This document shows positions 15,736 to 24,321 of a DNA stretch of 64,000 bases, piece by piece (positions within the stretch are counted from its first letter, which is position 1; the number at the start of each line of letters is the position of its first letter). Position numbers and translations under genes: made by a program. The stretch is from Lachnospiraceae bacterium (lineage in GTDB: Bacteria; Bacillota; Clostridia; Lachnospirales; Lachnospiraceae), in the NCBI GenBank assembly GCA_900757145.1, contig CAAEMT010000003.1, positions 1 to 64,000 of the forward strand, in the 5' to 3' direction. The notes below the pieces were generated by a model that saw only the letters and a list, made by a program, of their open reading frames with translations, was not told the DNA's origin and did not search any database.

Positions 15736-16119
15736 ATGAAGCATCCGGAGAATCTTGTATACAGCAGATCACATGAATGGGTAAAATTTATCGATGAAAC
15801 GACAGCTCTGATCGGAATCACAGACTATGCGCAGGATGCGCTTGGTGATCTGGTATTTGTAAATCTACCTGAGGTCGGAGATGAGGTGAGATCAGGAGAG
15901 CCGTTCGGTGATGTAGAGTCGGTAAAGGCAGTCTCTGATATTTTTTCACCGGTAACGGGTACGGTAGCTGAGATTAATGAGGATCTTTTGGATGCGCCGG
16001 AAAATCTGAACGAGGATCCGTACGGTGCATGGATGATTAAAGTGGAAAATATCACAGATAAGGAAGAATTACTTGATGCGGCAGCATACATCGCATTCTA
16101 CGAGAGTGAGGAAGCATAA
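15736..16119 (+). CDS. gcvH: Glycine cleavage system H protein
   Basis: 127-residue lipoyl carrier that shuttles the aminomethyl group between P, T and L proteins. The lipoylated lysine is K64 in GDVESVKAVSDIFSP. The start was placed at 15736 because GGAGG (15723-15727) stands eight nt before it and MKHPENLVYSRSHEWV is the usual H-protein N-terminus; upstream in-frame ATGs at 15712 and 15721 overlap the ribosome site. It lies 70 nt after gcvT. The lipoate ligase in the same operon probably supplies the cofactor. Confidence 0.96.
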   Translation: MKHPENLVYSRSHEWVKFIDETTALIGITDYAQDALGDLVFVNLPEVGDEVRSGEPFGDVESVKAVSDIFSPVTGTVAEINEDLLDAPENLNEDPYGAWMIKVENITDKEELLDAAAYIAFYESEEA

Positions 16120-16211
16120 GGACAGAACCCGCGGGTGAGCGGACCGGGTAAAAGTACAGAGATGGTAAGCACAGGGCTTGAAAGAGCCGGGGAAGGAAGG
16201 GGGACTCCATC

Positions 16212-17528
16212 ATGGGATCTTTTTTGCCGAATACCGCAAAGGAACAGCAGGAAATGCTTGAGGAGATCGGCTTTCACAGCTTTGAGGAGCTGTTTTCACA
16301 TATTCCTGAGCAGGTGAAGCTAAAGGAGCTGAATCTGCCGGGAGGACTTTCAGAGATGCAGGCGTTCGACCGCATGGAGGAGCTTGCACAGAAAAACAGA
16401 CAATTTCGCCATATTTTCCGCGGAGCCGGAGCGTACGATCATTATATACCGGCTATCGTAGGGAGCGTAATAGGAAAGGAACAGTTTGTGACTGCGTATA
16501 CGCCTTATCAGGCAGAGATCAGTCAGGGTATTTTGCAGTCTATTTTTGAGTACCAGACAATGATCTGTGAGCTGACAGGAATGGATGCTTCCAATGCTTC
16601 GGTGTATGACGGAGCGACAGCGGCAGCGGAGGCCATCGCTATGTGCAGGGAGAGAAAACGGCGTACGGCATATGTATCAGCGGCAGCAAACCCAGAGGTA
16701 ATAAAGGTAATAAAAACATACTGTTATGCCAGCAATACAGCAGTAGTGATGATTCCCGAAAAGGATGGCGTGACGGATGCGTGTGCGCTTCGCAAAGCGC
16801 TTAACGAGGAGAGTGCATGTTTCTATATGCAGCAGCCGAATTTTTATGGAAATATAGAAGATGCGAAAGATCTTGGAGAGATCACACACGAGGCAGGTGC
16901 AAAGTTTATTATGGGATGCAATCCAATTGCGCTTGCCATTTTACAGACACCGGGAGAGTGTGGGGCTGATGTTGCAGTAGGAGAAGGTCAGCCGCTTGGA
17001 CTGCCGCTTGCATTCGGAGGTCCTTATCTTGGCTTTATGGCGGCGTCAGAGAAGATGGTACGCCGGCTTCCGGGAAGGATTGTCGGAGAAACTGTGGATC
17101 GCGAGGGAAATCGCGCGTTTGTACTGACGCTTCAGGCGCGTGAGCAGCATATCCGAAGAGAAAAGGCAAGCAGTAATATCTGCTCCAATCAGGCGCTTTG
17201 CGCTCTGGCGGCAGGTGTTTATATGGCAGCGATGGGAGAGAATGGCATGACTCAGGCTGCACAGCTTTGCGTATCAAAAGCACATTATCTGCAGAAGGTT
17301 CTCGACCAGGCAGGGCTGCATCCGAAATATGACGTGCCGTTTTTCCATGAGTTTGTAACGGTTGCGCAGGGCAGGACGAATGACGTGTTAAAGGCATTAG
17401 AGGAGAAAGGCATTCTTGGTGGATATCCGCTTAATGAAGATGAAATTCTCTGGTGTGCGACGGAAAAGAGCTCCAAGGAGACAATGGATCAGGTGGCTCT
17501 GATCGTAAAGGAGGTGTGCGGTTCATGA
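16212..17528 (+). CDS. gcvPA: Glycine dehydrogenase (decarboxylating) subunit 1
   Basis: 438-residue N-terminal half of the split P protein, which decarboxylates glycine with PLP and loads the aminomethyl group on GcvH. FLPNTAKEQQEMLEEIGF at the start, FRGAGAYDHYIPAIV and YTPYQAEISQGILQ are strongly conserved in the family. The PLP lysine is on subunit 2, as expected for the split form. Its TGA overlaps the start codon of gcvPB (ATGA at 17525), so the two halves are translationally coupled for 1:1 production. Confidence 0.96.
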   Translation: MGSFLPNTAKEQQEMLEEIGFHSFEELFSHIPEQVKLKELNLPGGLSEMQAFDRMEELAQKNRQFRHIFRGAGAYDHYIPAIVGSVIGKEQFVTAYTPYQAEISQGILQSIFEYQTMICELTGMDASNASVYDGATAAAEAIAMCRERKRRTAYVSAAANPEVIKVIKTYCYASNTAVVMIPEKDGVTDACALRKALNEESACFYMQQPNFYGNIEDAKDLGEITHEAGAKFIMGCNPIALAILQTPGECGADVAVGEGQPLGLPLAFGGPYLGFMAASEKMVRRLPGRIVGETVDREGNRAFVLTLQAREQHIRREKASSNICSNQALCALAAGVYMAAMGENGMTQAAQLCVSKAHYLQKVLDQAGLHPKYDVPFFHEFVTVAQGRTNDVLKALEEKGILGGYPLNEDEILWCATEKSSKETMDQVALIVKEVCGS

Positions 17529-18955
17529 AGCTGATATTTGAGAGGGGAAAAGAAGGACAGGGATGTACTCTGCTTCCGCCGAGTGATGTTCCGGAAGTAA
17601 TGCTCGATGTACCAAAACGTAAAAAACAGCTCCATCTTCCGCATGTATCGGAAAATGAGCTGAGCCGTCATTATACGGAGCTTGCAAAGCAGGTTCATGG
17701 GGTGAACGATGGATTTTATCCGCTTGGCTCGTGCACAATGAAATATAATCCGAAAGTAAATGAACGGGCAGCAGCGCTTTCCGGTTTTACAGGAATCCAT
17801 CCGCTCCAGCCGGGGCATACCGTACAGGGATGTCTGGAAGTCCTAAAAGAAGCATCACAGATGCTCTGCGAGATCACCGGAATGGACAGTATGACGATGC
17901 AGCCTGCGGCAGGAGCACATGGAGAATTTACAGGACTGCTTTTGATCAAAGCATACCATGACAGCAAAAAGGATACGGCGCGTACAAAGATTATCGTACC
18001 GGATTCTGCACATGGGACAAATCCGGCCAGTGCAGCTATGCTTGGTTATGATGTGATCAGTATTCCATCAGGACCGGATGGGTGCGTAGATATAGAAAAA
18101 TTAAAAGAAGCTGTTGGAGAGGATACGGCAGGACTGATGCTGACCAATCCGAATACGGTAGGTTTGTTTGATAAGAATATCCTGGAGATTACGTCTATCG
18201 TTCATGAGGCAGGCGGTCTGACCTATTATGACGGCGCAAACTTAAATGCTGTCATGGGACTTGTGCGTCCGGGGGATATGGGATTTGACGTTGTACACCT
18301 GAATCTGCACAAGACATTTTCGACTCCTCATGGAGGAGGAGGTCCGGGAAGCGGACCGGTCGGATGCAAAGCATTTCTGGCTGAGTTTTTGCCGGGGCTT
18401 GTGCCGGTGCAGAAGGAAGATGGACTTTACATGGAAGCACAGGAACATTCTGTCGGCAGCGTAAAAGCTTTTTATGGAAACTTCCTTGTCGTAGTTCGTG
18501 CTATGACGTATATTCTGATGCTTGGTCGGGAAGGTATTCCGGCGGCAGCGAAAAATGCAGTTCTCAATGCTAATTATATGATGCATAAACTGAAAGATAT
18601 CTATCCGATGGCATATGATGAAACGTGTATGCATGAATTTGTCATGAGTCTGGAGAAAATGAAGCATGAGATCGGTGTTTCTGCAATGGATATTGCGAAA
18701 TCACTGCTTGATTATGGGATCCATCCGCCTACCATGTATTTTCCGCTTATTGTTCACGAGGCGCTGATGGTAGAGCCAACGGAGACAGAAAGCAGAGAAA
18801 CGCTGGATGAAGTGATTGCAGTGTTTAGTGAGATCTATGAAAAGGCAGTAAAAGATCCGGAGGCACTGCATGAAGCACCTGTAAAAACGTATATTAGAAG
18901 ACCGGACGAGGTACGTGCGGCAAGGAAAGCGATACTTAGATGGTTACAAGACTGA
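17525..18955 (+). CDS. gcvPB: Glycine dehydrogenase (decarboxylating) subunit 2
   Basis: 476-residue C-terminal half of the P protein. It has the PLP-binding lysine in HLNLHKTFSTPHGGGGPG and the conserved YPLGSCTMKYNPK and MQPAAGAHGE segments. AGGAGGTG lies within the end of gcvPA, and ATG 17525 overlaps the gcvPA stop. A longer in-frame reading from 17453 would run through gcvPA and is unlikely. The last 16 nt overlap the lipoate ligase gene. Confidence 0.96.
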   Translation: MKLIFERGKEGQGCTLLPPSDVPEVMLDVPKRKKQLHLPHVSENELSRHYTELAKQVHGVNDGFYPLGSCTMKYNPKVNERAAALSGFTGIHPLQPGHTVQGCLEVLKEASQMLCEITGMDSMTMQPAAGAHGEFTGLLLIKAYHDSKKDTARTKIIVPDSAHGTNPASAAMLGYDVISIPSGPDGCVDIEKLKEAVGEDTAGLMLTNPNTVGLFDKNILEITSIVHEAGGLTYYDGANLNAVMGLVRPGDMGFDVVHLNLHKTFSTPHGGGGPGSGPVGCKAFLAEFLPGLVPVQKEDGLYMEAQEHSVGSVKAFYGNFLVVVRAMTYILMLGREGIPAAAKNAVLNANYMMHKLKDIYPMAYDETCMHEFVMSLEKMKHEIGVSAMDIAKSLLDYGIHPPTMYFPLIVHEALMVEPTETESRETLDEVIAVFSEIYEKAVKDPEALHEAPVKTYIRRPDEVRAARKAILRWLQD

Positions 18956-19980
18956 GTGTTTATGAGACGGACGGTACCGATCCGTACCGTAATCTCGCAA
19001 TTGAGGAGTTTTTGACGTATCATGTACAGCCTTCAGAGTGTATTTTGTATTTGTGGCAGAATCAGCGAACGGTAGTGATAGGAAAGAATCAGAATGCGTG
19101 GAAAGAGTGTAATATAGAGCTTCTGGAAGCAGAGGGCGGGCATCTTGCCCGCCGTACTTCCGGCGGTGGAGCGGTTTTTCATGACTTGGGAAATCTGAAT
19201 TTTTCGTTTTGTGTACGAGAAGAAGATTACAATGTGGAGCGTCAAAGTGAAGTGATCCTGCGCGCTGTAAGGAGTCTTGGAATACCTGCCCAAAGAACCG
19301 GGCGAAATGATATCGTTTCTGATGGACGTAAATTTTCCGGCAATGCTTTTTTGAAGGCAAAAGGCTGTTGCTGTCATCATGGTACGCTGCTGATCGGTGT
19401 CGATCAGCAGCAGATGGGGCGTTATCTGAATGTTTCAGCAGAGAAATTACAGGCAAAGGGTGTAGATTCTGTAAGAGCAAGGACAGTCAATCTACGGGAG
19501 CTTTTGCCAGGTCTTACGATAGCGCAGATGAAGGAGGCGCTGCTGCGAGCGTTTTTAGATGTATATGGAACGGGGGATTTGGAACCGGGAGCCGGGATGC
19601 AGCCTTCTTTGCAGCATTTCACAGACCGTCTCGACTGGGAGGAGATCGCACAGTATGAGCAGCGCCTTTCTTCCTGGGAATGGAAATACGGGAGAAAAAT
19701 ACCGTTTGAATATACAGTGTCACAGCGGTTTGCGTGGGGAGGGATAGAGCTTTGTTTTCAGGTGAACAGTGGAGTGATACAGGAAATAAAGGTCTATTCT
19801 GATGCAATGGAGGAGCAGATCGCCAGGCGTCTGGAAACGTGCTGGAAGGGATGCGCGTATCAGAAGGAGGCTCTTCTTGCGCGTCTGAATGAGATAAGGG
19901 TTGACCGTGAAAATGAAGCGGCTGACAGAGAGATCAAAGCAGATATAGGAAACATGATCCGTCAGGAAAATATTGGGTAA
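18940..19980 (+). CDS. lplA: Lipoate-protein ligase
   Basis: 346-residue ligase that activates lipoate with ATP and attaches it to GcvH. The substrate loop ARRTSGGGAVFHDLGNLNFS and NDIVSDGRKFSGNAF with its catalytic lysine match the LplA/LipM/LipL superfamily. A separate C-terminal accessory domain (from about residue 250) is present, as in full-length LplA. The ATG at 18940 overlaps the end of gcvPB, and AAGGAAAG stands 11 nt before it. Being in the gcv operon fits a dedicated role in lipoylating GcvH, whether from free lipoate or by transfer. Confidence 0.9.
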   Translation: MVTRLSVYETDGTDPYRNLAIEEFLTYHVQPSECILYLWQNQRTVVIGKNQNAWKECNIELLEAEGGHLARRTSGGGAVFHDLGNLNFSFCVREEDYNVERQSEVILRAVRSLGIPAQRTGRNDIVSDGRKFSGNAFLKAKGCCCHHGTLLIGVDQQQMGRYLNVSAEKLQAKGVDSVRARTVNLRELLPGLTIAQMKEALLRAFLDVYGTGDLEPGAGMQPSLQHFTDRLDWEEIAQYEQRLSSWEWKYGRKIPFEYTVSQRFAWGGIELCFQVNSGVIQEIKVYSDAMEEQIARRLETCWKGCAYQKEALLARLNEIRVDRENEAADREIKADIGNMIRQENIG

Positions 19981-20056
19981 TACTGGTACAACGAATAAAA
20001 ATTAACTGCCGTATTTGTTGTATCAAGGAGTCTTTCAGGCAACGAGAGGATAAGAA

Positions 20057-21478
20057 ATGGAACAGATATTTGATTTAGTAATCATCGGCGGCGGCCCCGC
20101 TGGATATGAAGCGGCGCTTGAAGCTGCAAAATACAGGATGAAGACGGCGCTTATAGAAAAGGACAAAATCGGCGGAACCTGTCTGAACAGGGGATGCATT
20201 CCGACAAAGACTTTGCTTCACTCCTGTGAGCTGTACGCTCAGATGAAAAAATGCAGTGCCTTTGGCATACACAGTGATGAGGTGCGATGCAGTATGGAGG
20301 AGATACAGGAGCGCAAAGATGAGGTGCTGGGAACGCTTCGCGATGGGATACTTTCACTGATGAAAAAAAATAAAATTACGGTGTACAGCGGATGCGGCAA
20401 GCTTCTGGATGCAAATCATGTACAGGTATGCTCGGAAAATGAACTGGATCCTGACGTGGTTTTGGAAACAAAAAATATTTTGATCGCGTCAGGTTCCGTA
20501 CCGGCGATGCCTCCGATTCCCGGAATTCATCTTCCAAATGTCCTGACCAGTGACGAACTGCTCGATAAAAAGGATGTATTTGCGAGCCTGACGATTATCG
20601 GTGGCGGTGTGATAGGAATGGAGTTTGCGGCAATTTACAGCGCGCTTGGCTGCAAGGTGACAGTGATCGAGTTCCTTGACCGTATTCTTGCAAATATGGA
20701 TAAGGAAATTTCTCAAAACCTGAAGATGATCCTGAAAAAGCGCGGCGTTGACATTTTTACGGGAGCAAGGGTGGAAGAGATCTTGCCGGATGAAAGCGGA
20801 CAGCTGATCTGCCGCTATCGGGAAAAGGATGTTTTGAAGGAAGCTGTCTCTGAGGGAATTTTAGCGGCTGTCGGGCGCAGAGCATATGCGGAAGGATTAT
20901 TTTCTGATGTGTTTGTGTGTAAAAGTGAAGAGGATATGAACATATCGGATGGGAAATTGTTTATAAAGACAGAGCGTGGCTGCATCTGTGTGGATAACTT
21001 TGGCCGTACAAGCATTCCCGGTATTTACGCTGCGGGTGATGTGACGGGAGGCGTGATGCTGGCTCATGCGGCAACGGCGCAGGCAGTGAATGCAGTCTGC
21101 CATATGGCAGGAGGAGCGCCTGTATTCTCGATGGACTGTATACCGGGCTGTGTATATACTGATCCGGAGATCAGCAGCGTCGGCATGACGCAGGATGAGG
21201 CGAAGAAGGCAGGGATTCATGTGATTGTCAAAAAATATCCGATGTCTGCAAACGGGAAAACGGTACTCTCATCGCAGGAGCGTGGTTTTATTAAGGTGGT
21301 AGTTGATGAAGAGAGCCGCAGAATACTCGGCGCGCAGATGATGTGCGCCCGCGCGTCTGATATGATCAGTCAGTTTACTGCTGCGATCGTAAGCGGTCTG
21401 ACACTGGAGCAGATGGCGTCTGTGATATATCCGCATCCGACGTTTAGCGAAGGAATAGGGGAGTGTGTCAGAGCGTAA
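20057..21478 (+). CDS. lpdA: Dihydrolipoyl dehydrogenase (L protein)
   Basis: 473-residue FAD disulfide oxidoreductase that reoxidises dihydrolipoyl-GcvH with NAD+. It has the FAD motif IIGGGPAGYEAALEA, the redox pair GGTCLNRGCIPTK, an NAD motif IIGGGVIGMEFA and the C-terminal catalytic His-Glu region YPHPTFSEGIGE. It lacks an N-terminal lipoyl domain. It begins 76 nt after the ligase gene; a hairpin TACAACGAATA/TATTTGTTGTA lies in the gap. A strong terminator follows, so this is the last operon gene. Confidence 0.95.
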   Translation: MEQIFDLVIIGGGPAGYEAALEAAKYRMKTALIEKDKIGGTCLNRGCIPTKTLLHSCELYAQMKKCSAFGIHSDEVRCSMEEIQERKDEVLGTLRDGILSLMKKNKITVYSGCGKLLDANHVQVCSENELDPDVVLETKNILIASGSVPAMPPIPGIHLPNVLTSDELLDKKDVFASLTIIGGGVIGMEFAAIYSALGCKVTVIEFLDRILANMDKEISQNLKMILKKRGVDIFTGARVEEILPDESGQLICRYREKDVLKEAVSEGILAAVGRRAYAEGLFSDVFVCKSEEDMNISDGKLFIKTERGCICVDNFGRTSIPGIYAAGDVTGGVMLAHAATAQAVNAVCHMAGGAPVFSMDCIPGCVYTDPEISSVGMTQDEAKKAGIHVIVKKYPMSANGKTVLSSQERGFIKVVVDEESRRILGAQMMCARASDMISQFTAAIVSGLTLEQMASVIYPHPTFSEGIGECVRA

Positions 21479-21496
21479 AAATAAATAGAAATTATA

Positions 21497-21548
21497 AAAG
21501 GGATGCTGTAAAATCCACTGAAATCAGTGCTTTACAGTATCCCTTTTT
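21497..21548. terminator. Strong bidirectional terminator
   Basis: AAAAGGGATGCTGTAAA and its imperfect complement TTTACAGTATCCCTTTTT form a long stem with an inner CACTGA/TCAGTG hairpin. It ends the gcv operon rightward and the ROK gene leftward. The sequence directly after it, GTGTCATAGAAAAG, resembles the start of the post-terminator repeats at 14477 and 48476. Confidence 0.9.
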
Positions 21549-21574
21549 GTGTCATAGAAAAGAATTTAAGAATC

Positions 21575-22711
21575 TTAGATTGTCCGAATAAACTGATCGA
21601 TCAGCATCAGCGCCCCGCCTGTGGCAGAGGCTTCTTTTTTGCAGACACACATAGAAAGATAGTCTGCATTGTCACAGAAAGGATCTTCTGCGAGTACGCG
21701 TGAGCGGATATCGTCCATATATGGTTCAATGTACTGACCGAGATAGCCGCCGATTACGATGCTGCAGTCGAAGAGCATACGTACAGTATTGATCGTGACA
21801 ACGAGGTAATGAAGGTATTCATTCCATCTGGCAATGGCTTTTTCGTCTTTTTCTTCGAGAAGTTGGAAAAAGAGTGCAAGATCGCCTTTCGTGAGGTTTG
21901 AAAGAACTTTGGTGGAACAATATGAATCCATACAGCCTCGTTTTCCGCAGTAGCATAGTTTGCCGTTGCGGACAATCTTCATATGTCCGATCTCGCCGCT
22001 TCTGTTATTGAGCCCAGGATACGGGCCTCCGCTAAGAATCGGTGCTCCGCAGATCGTATCGCTCATCATCATATAAAAGAAATCTGAGACGCCATGATTG
22101 TACCAGTTCTCGGCGTATGCCGCAGAGCGGGCGTCATGACAGAATCGCGTTGGATACGGAATATATCTGGAAAATTCTTCACAGGTGATGTGCGGATCAA
22201 GGCGGAGCACGCCATTGTAGTAGGTGTGATCGCCGCTTTTGGTGATCAGAGCCGGAATCACGAGCGAAACACCAAGAATCTGTTCATCTGTGATATTGGC
22301 ATCCTGAATTGCTGCATCGATAGATTCTGCAATTTTTTTAAAATAGGCATCTGTTCTGGAAAATTTCTGCCTGTAGCGGACGTGCGCAATGATATTACCG
22401 CGTAAATCGCAGACTACGGCCGAAATATGGCGGTTTGTAATATTGACGCCAATTGCTACACGATAATCTGCCACTACATCGTAGATCTTAGGGCTTCGTC
22501 CTCCGGTGTCACTTTTTCCGTCAAAAGACAGAATCAATCGGTCTGCTTCCAGATTGGAGATATTTTTTCCAACAGTGGGCAGGCTGAGCCCGAGTTTTTT
22601 TGCCAGAGCAGGACAGGAGGATTCGCCTTCTTCTCTTAGCTGATTATATATTCTAAGCCGATTATTTCTTTTTATATCGGTTCTGGTAATCGTTTCTAGT
22701 TGTTCGAACAC
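21575..22711 (-). CDS. ROK family transcriptional repressor
   Basis: 378-residue regulator with an N-terminal winged helix (SCPALAKKLGLSLPTVGKNI) and a C-terminal sugar-kinase-like ROK domain, including a zinc motif CYCGKRGCMDSYCS. I chose GTG 22711 as start because AAGGAGA precedes it by five nt; the in-frame ATG at 22774 has no ribosome site and gives a tail unlike the family. It reads away from the polyol operon and probably represses it, and perhaps itself: a GATAGA-TAAT-TCTATC palindrome lies 22 nt upstream of its start, and another inverted repeat covers the operon promoter. The inducer is unknown. Confidence 0.88.
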   Translation of the reverse strand: MFEQLETITRTDIKRNNRLRIYNQLREEGESSCPALAKKLGLSLPTVGKNISNLEADRLILSFDGKSDTGGRSPKIYDVVADYRVAIGVNITNRHISAVVCDLRGNIIAHVRYRQKFSRTDAYFKKIAESIDAAIQDANITDEQILGVSLVIPALITKSGDHTYYNGVLRLDPHITCEEFSRYIPYPTRFCHDARSAAYAENWYNHGVSDFFYMMMSDTICGAPILSGGPYPGLNNRSGEIGHMKIVRNGKLCYCGKRGCMDSYCSTKVLSNLTKGDLALFFQLLEEKDEKAIARWNEYLHYLVVTINTVRMLFDCSIVIGGYLGQYIEPYMDDIRSRVLAEDPFCDNADYLSMCVCKKEASATGGALMLIDQFIRTI

Positions 22712-22732
22712 AGTTGTCTCCTTGCAAAATAT

Positions 22733-22748
22733 GATAGATAATTCTATC
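22733..22748. promoter_or_regulatory. Palindromic operator candidate at the ROK gene
   Basis: GATAGA-TAAT-TCTATC, a perfect inverted repeat 22 nt upstream of the ROK start codon and thus near its promoter. A self-repression site is likely, though not proven. Confidence 0.5.
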
Positions 22749-22995
22749 GTATTAAAAGTTTGAATACGTGTCAAGTAGTTTACATACGGTTATGAAAGTT
22801 TTGGTAGAAATGTCTTAATTGCTTTTTTACAAGTCGAAAAACAGGTATATTGCAAAGGTTAATTTGTGCGAAATGGTGGGTGATATTTTGGAAATGACAA
22901 AATAGGACAAAATATGATGGAAAGAATAGGGCAATAGAGATGTAAATTGTGCAAAATGAATAAAAAAGTTTCTGCGTATTTGGGAATTAAGTCAA

Positions 22996-23032
22996 TTGAA
23001 ATAATCGGATAATACAGATATAATTCGATTAT
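22996..23032 (+). promoter_or_regulatory. Promoter and operator of the polyol operon
   Basis: TTGAAA (22996-23001), 17 nt, TATAAT (23019-23024). An inverted repeat ATAATCG (23001-23007) / CGATTAT (23026-23032) brackets the -10. The rest of the intergenic stretch 22749-22995 is very AT-rich with no gene. Confidence 0.65.
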
Positions 23033-23136
23033 AAATTTGATTATTAAATCACTTTATTAACGTGCGTAAGAACAGCTTGGAAAGTAAAAGAGGAGCGTAA
23101 AGGCTGTTCCTGAAAGAAAAAAGGAGGATGACAAAT

Positions 23137-24225
23137 ATGGCAGCAAGAGGAAGTATTCCAAAGACAATGAAGGCGCTGGTTGCATACGGCAGAAATGATT
23201 ATCGTTTTGAGCCGGAGTATCCGACACCGGAATGTGGACCGGATGATATTATTATTAAGACGGAGGGATGCGGCGTATGTGCAGGTGACCTGAAGTGTCA
23301 GCATGGCGTAGCAATGTTCTGGGGAGATGAGATGCAGCCGGCATGGGTAAAACCGCCATTTATTCCGGGACATGAGTTCTTTGGAAGAGTTGTACAAATC
23401 GGTGAGAACGTTACAGAGTTTGAGCTGGGTGACAGAATTACAGCAGATCAGATTGTACCGTGCGGGAAGTGCAGATTCTGTAAGGATGGACATTACTGGA
23501 TGTGTCAGCCGCATGATATGTACGGATATCAGTACTACAACAACGGCGGTATGGCTGAATATGTGAAATATGTAAAGAACAGCGTAATCGCACGTGTTCC
23601 GGAAGAGATGAGTGTAGAGCAGGCTCTTCTGATCGAGCCGTATGGATGTTCCAAGCATGCGGTAGACCGTGCAGGAATCACAAATGAAGACGTAGTAGTG
23701 ATCTCCGGAGCAGGAACACTTGGACTTGGTATGATTACATACGCAAGAATGAAGAATCCGAAACTTCTGATCGTTCTTGATATGCAGGATAACCGCTTGG
23801 AGAAGGCAAAAGAGTTCGGTGCTGACCTTGTGTTCAACCCGGGTAAATGTGATATAGATAAGGAAATAAAAGCTCTGACAGATGATTACGGATGCGACAT
23901 TTATATAGAAGCAACAGGAAATCCGGCAAGCGTACGTCAGGGACTGACAGTCATCAGAAAACTTGGTACATTCGTAGAATTCAGTGTATTTGGTTCTGAG
24001 ACAACAGTTGACTGGTCTATCATCGGTGACAGAAAAGAGATCGATATCCGCGGTTCTCATTTAAGCCCGTATGCATATCCGTTTGTGATCGAGAACATGA
24101 TGAAGGGCAATCTGAAGACAAACGGCGTTGTATCCCATATTTTTAAGCTTGAGGAGTGGGAAAAGGCATTTGAATATGCAACAGGAAAATACGGCGACTT
24201 TAAGGTTGCATTTACATTCGACTGA
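23137..24225 (+). CDS. Zinc-dependent polyol dehydrogenase (erythritol/threitol-type)
   Basis: 362-residue medium-chain dehydrogenase. The catalytic zinc ligands are in GCGVCAGDLKC and PGHEFFGRVV, the structural zinc cysteines in CGKCRFCKDGHYWMC, and the NAD-binding glycines in ISGAGTLGLGMI. The stretch HGVAMFWGDEMQPAWVKPPF strongly recalls enzymes annotated as erythritol/L-threitol dehydrogenases, from memory of the family. It would oxidise a polyol to a ketose that the kinase at 30301 could phosphorylate. ATG 23137 sits nine nt after AGGAGG; an ATG touching the AGGAGG at 23128 is too close. It is the first gene of the operon controlled by the neighbouring ROK protein. The true substrate is not determined. 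Confidence 0.82.
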   Translation: MAARGSIPKTMKALVAYGRNDYRFEPEYPTPECGPDDIIIKTEGCGVCAGDLKCQHGVAMFWGDEMQPAWVKPPFIPGHEFFGRVVQIGENVTEFELGDRITADQIVPCGKCRFCKDGHYWMCQPHDMYGYQYYNNGGMAEYVKYVKNSVIARVPEEMSVEQALLIEPYGCSKHAVDRAGITNEDVVVISGAGTLGLGMITYARMKNPKLLIVLDMQDNRLEKAKEFGADLVFNPGKCDIDKEIKALTDDYGCDIYIEATGNPASVRQGLTVIRKLGTFVEFSVFGSETTVDWSIIGDRKEIDIRGSHLSPYAYPFVIENMMKGNLKTNGVVSHIFKLEEWEKAFEYATGKYGDFKVAFTFD

Positions 24226-24321
24226 TAAATTATGTAATCTATTCGGCAGGCAAGCACGAATAAAGCAATACAAAACGGAAGGAAACCCATTATATTTTTC
24301 AGGAAAGTAAGGAGGCAGGAA

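Noticed and set aside
23044..24060. Long minus-strand frame (338 codons) opposite the dehydrogenase
   Set aside because: Cys/His/Ile-rich translation with no domain, no ribosome site, and fully overlapped by a conserved enzyme gene: a codon-use shadow.
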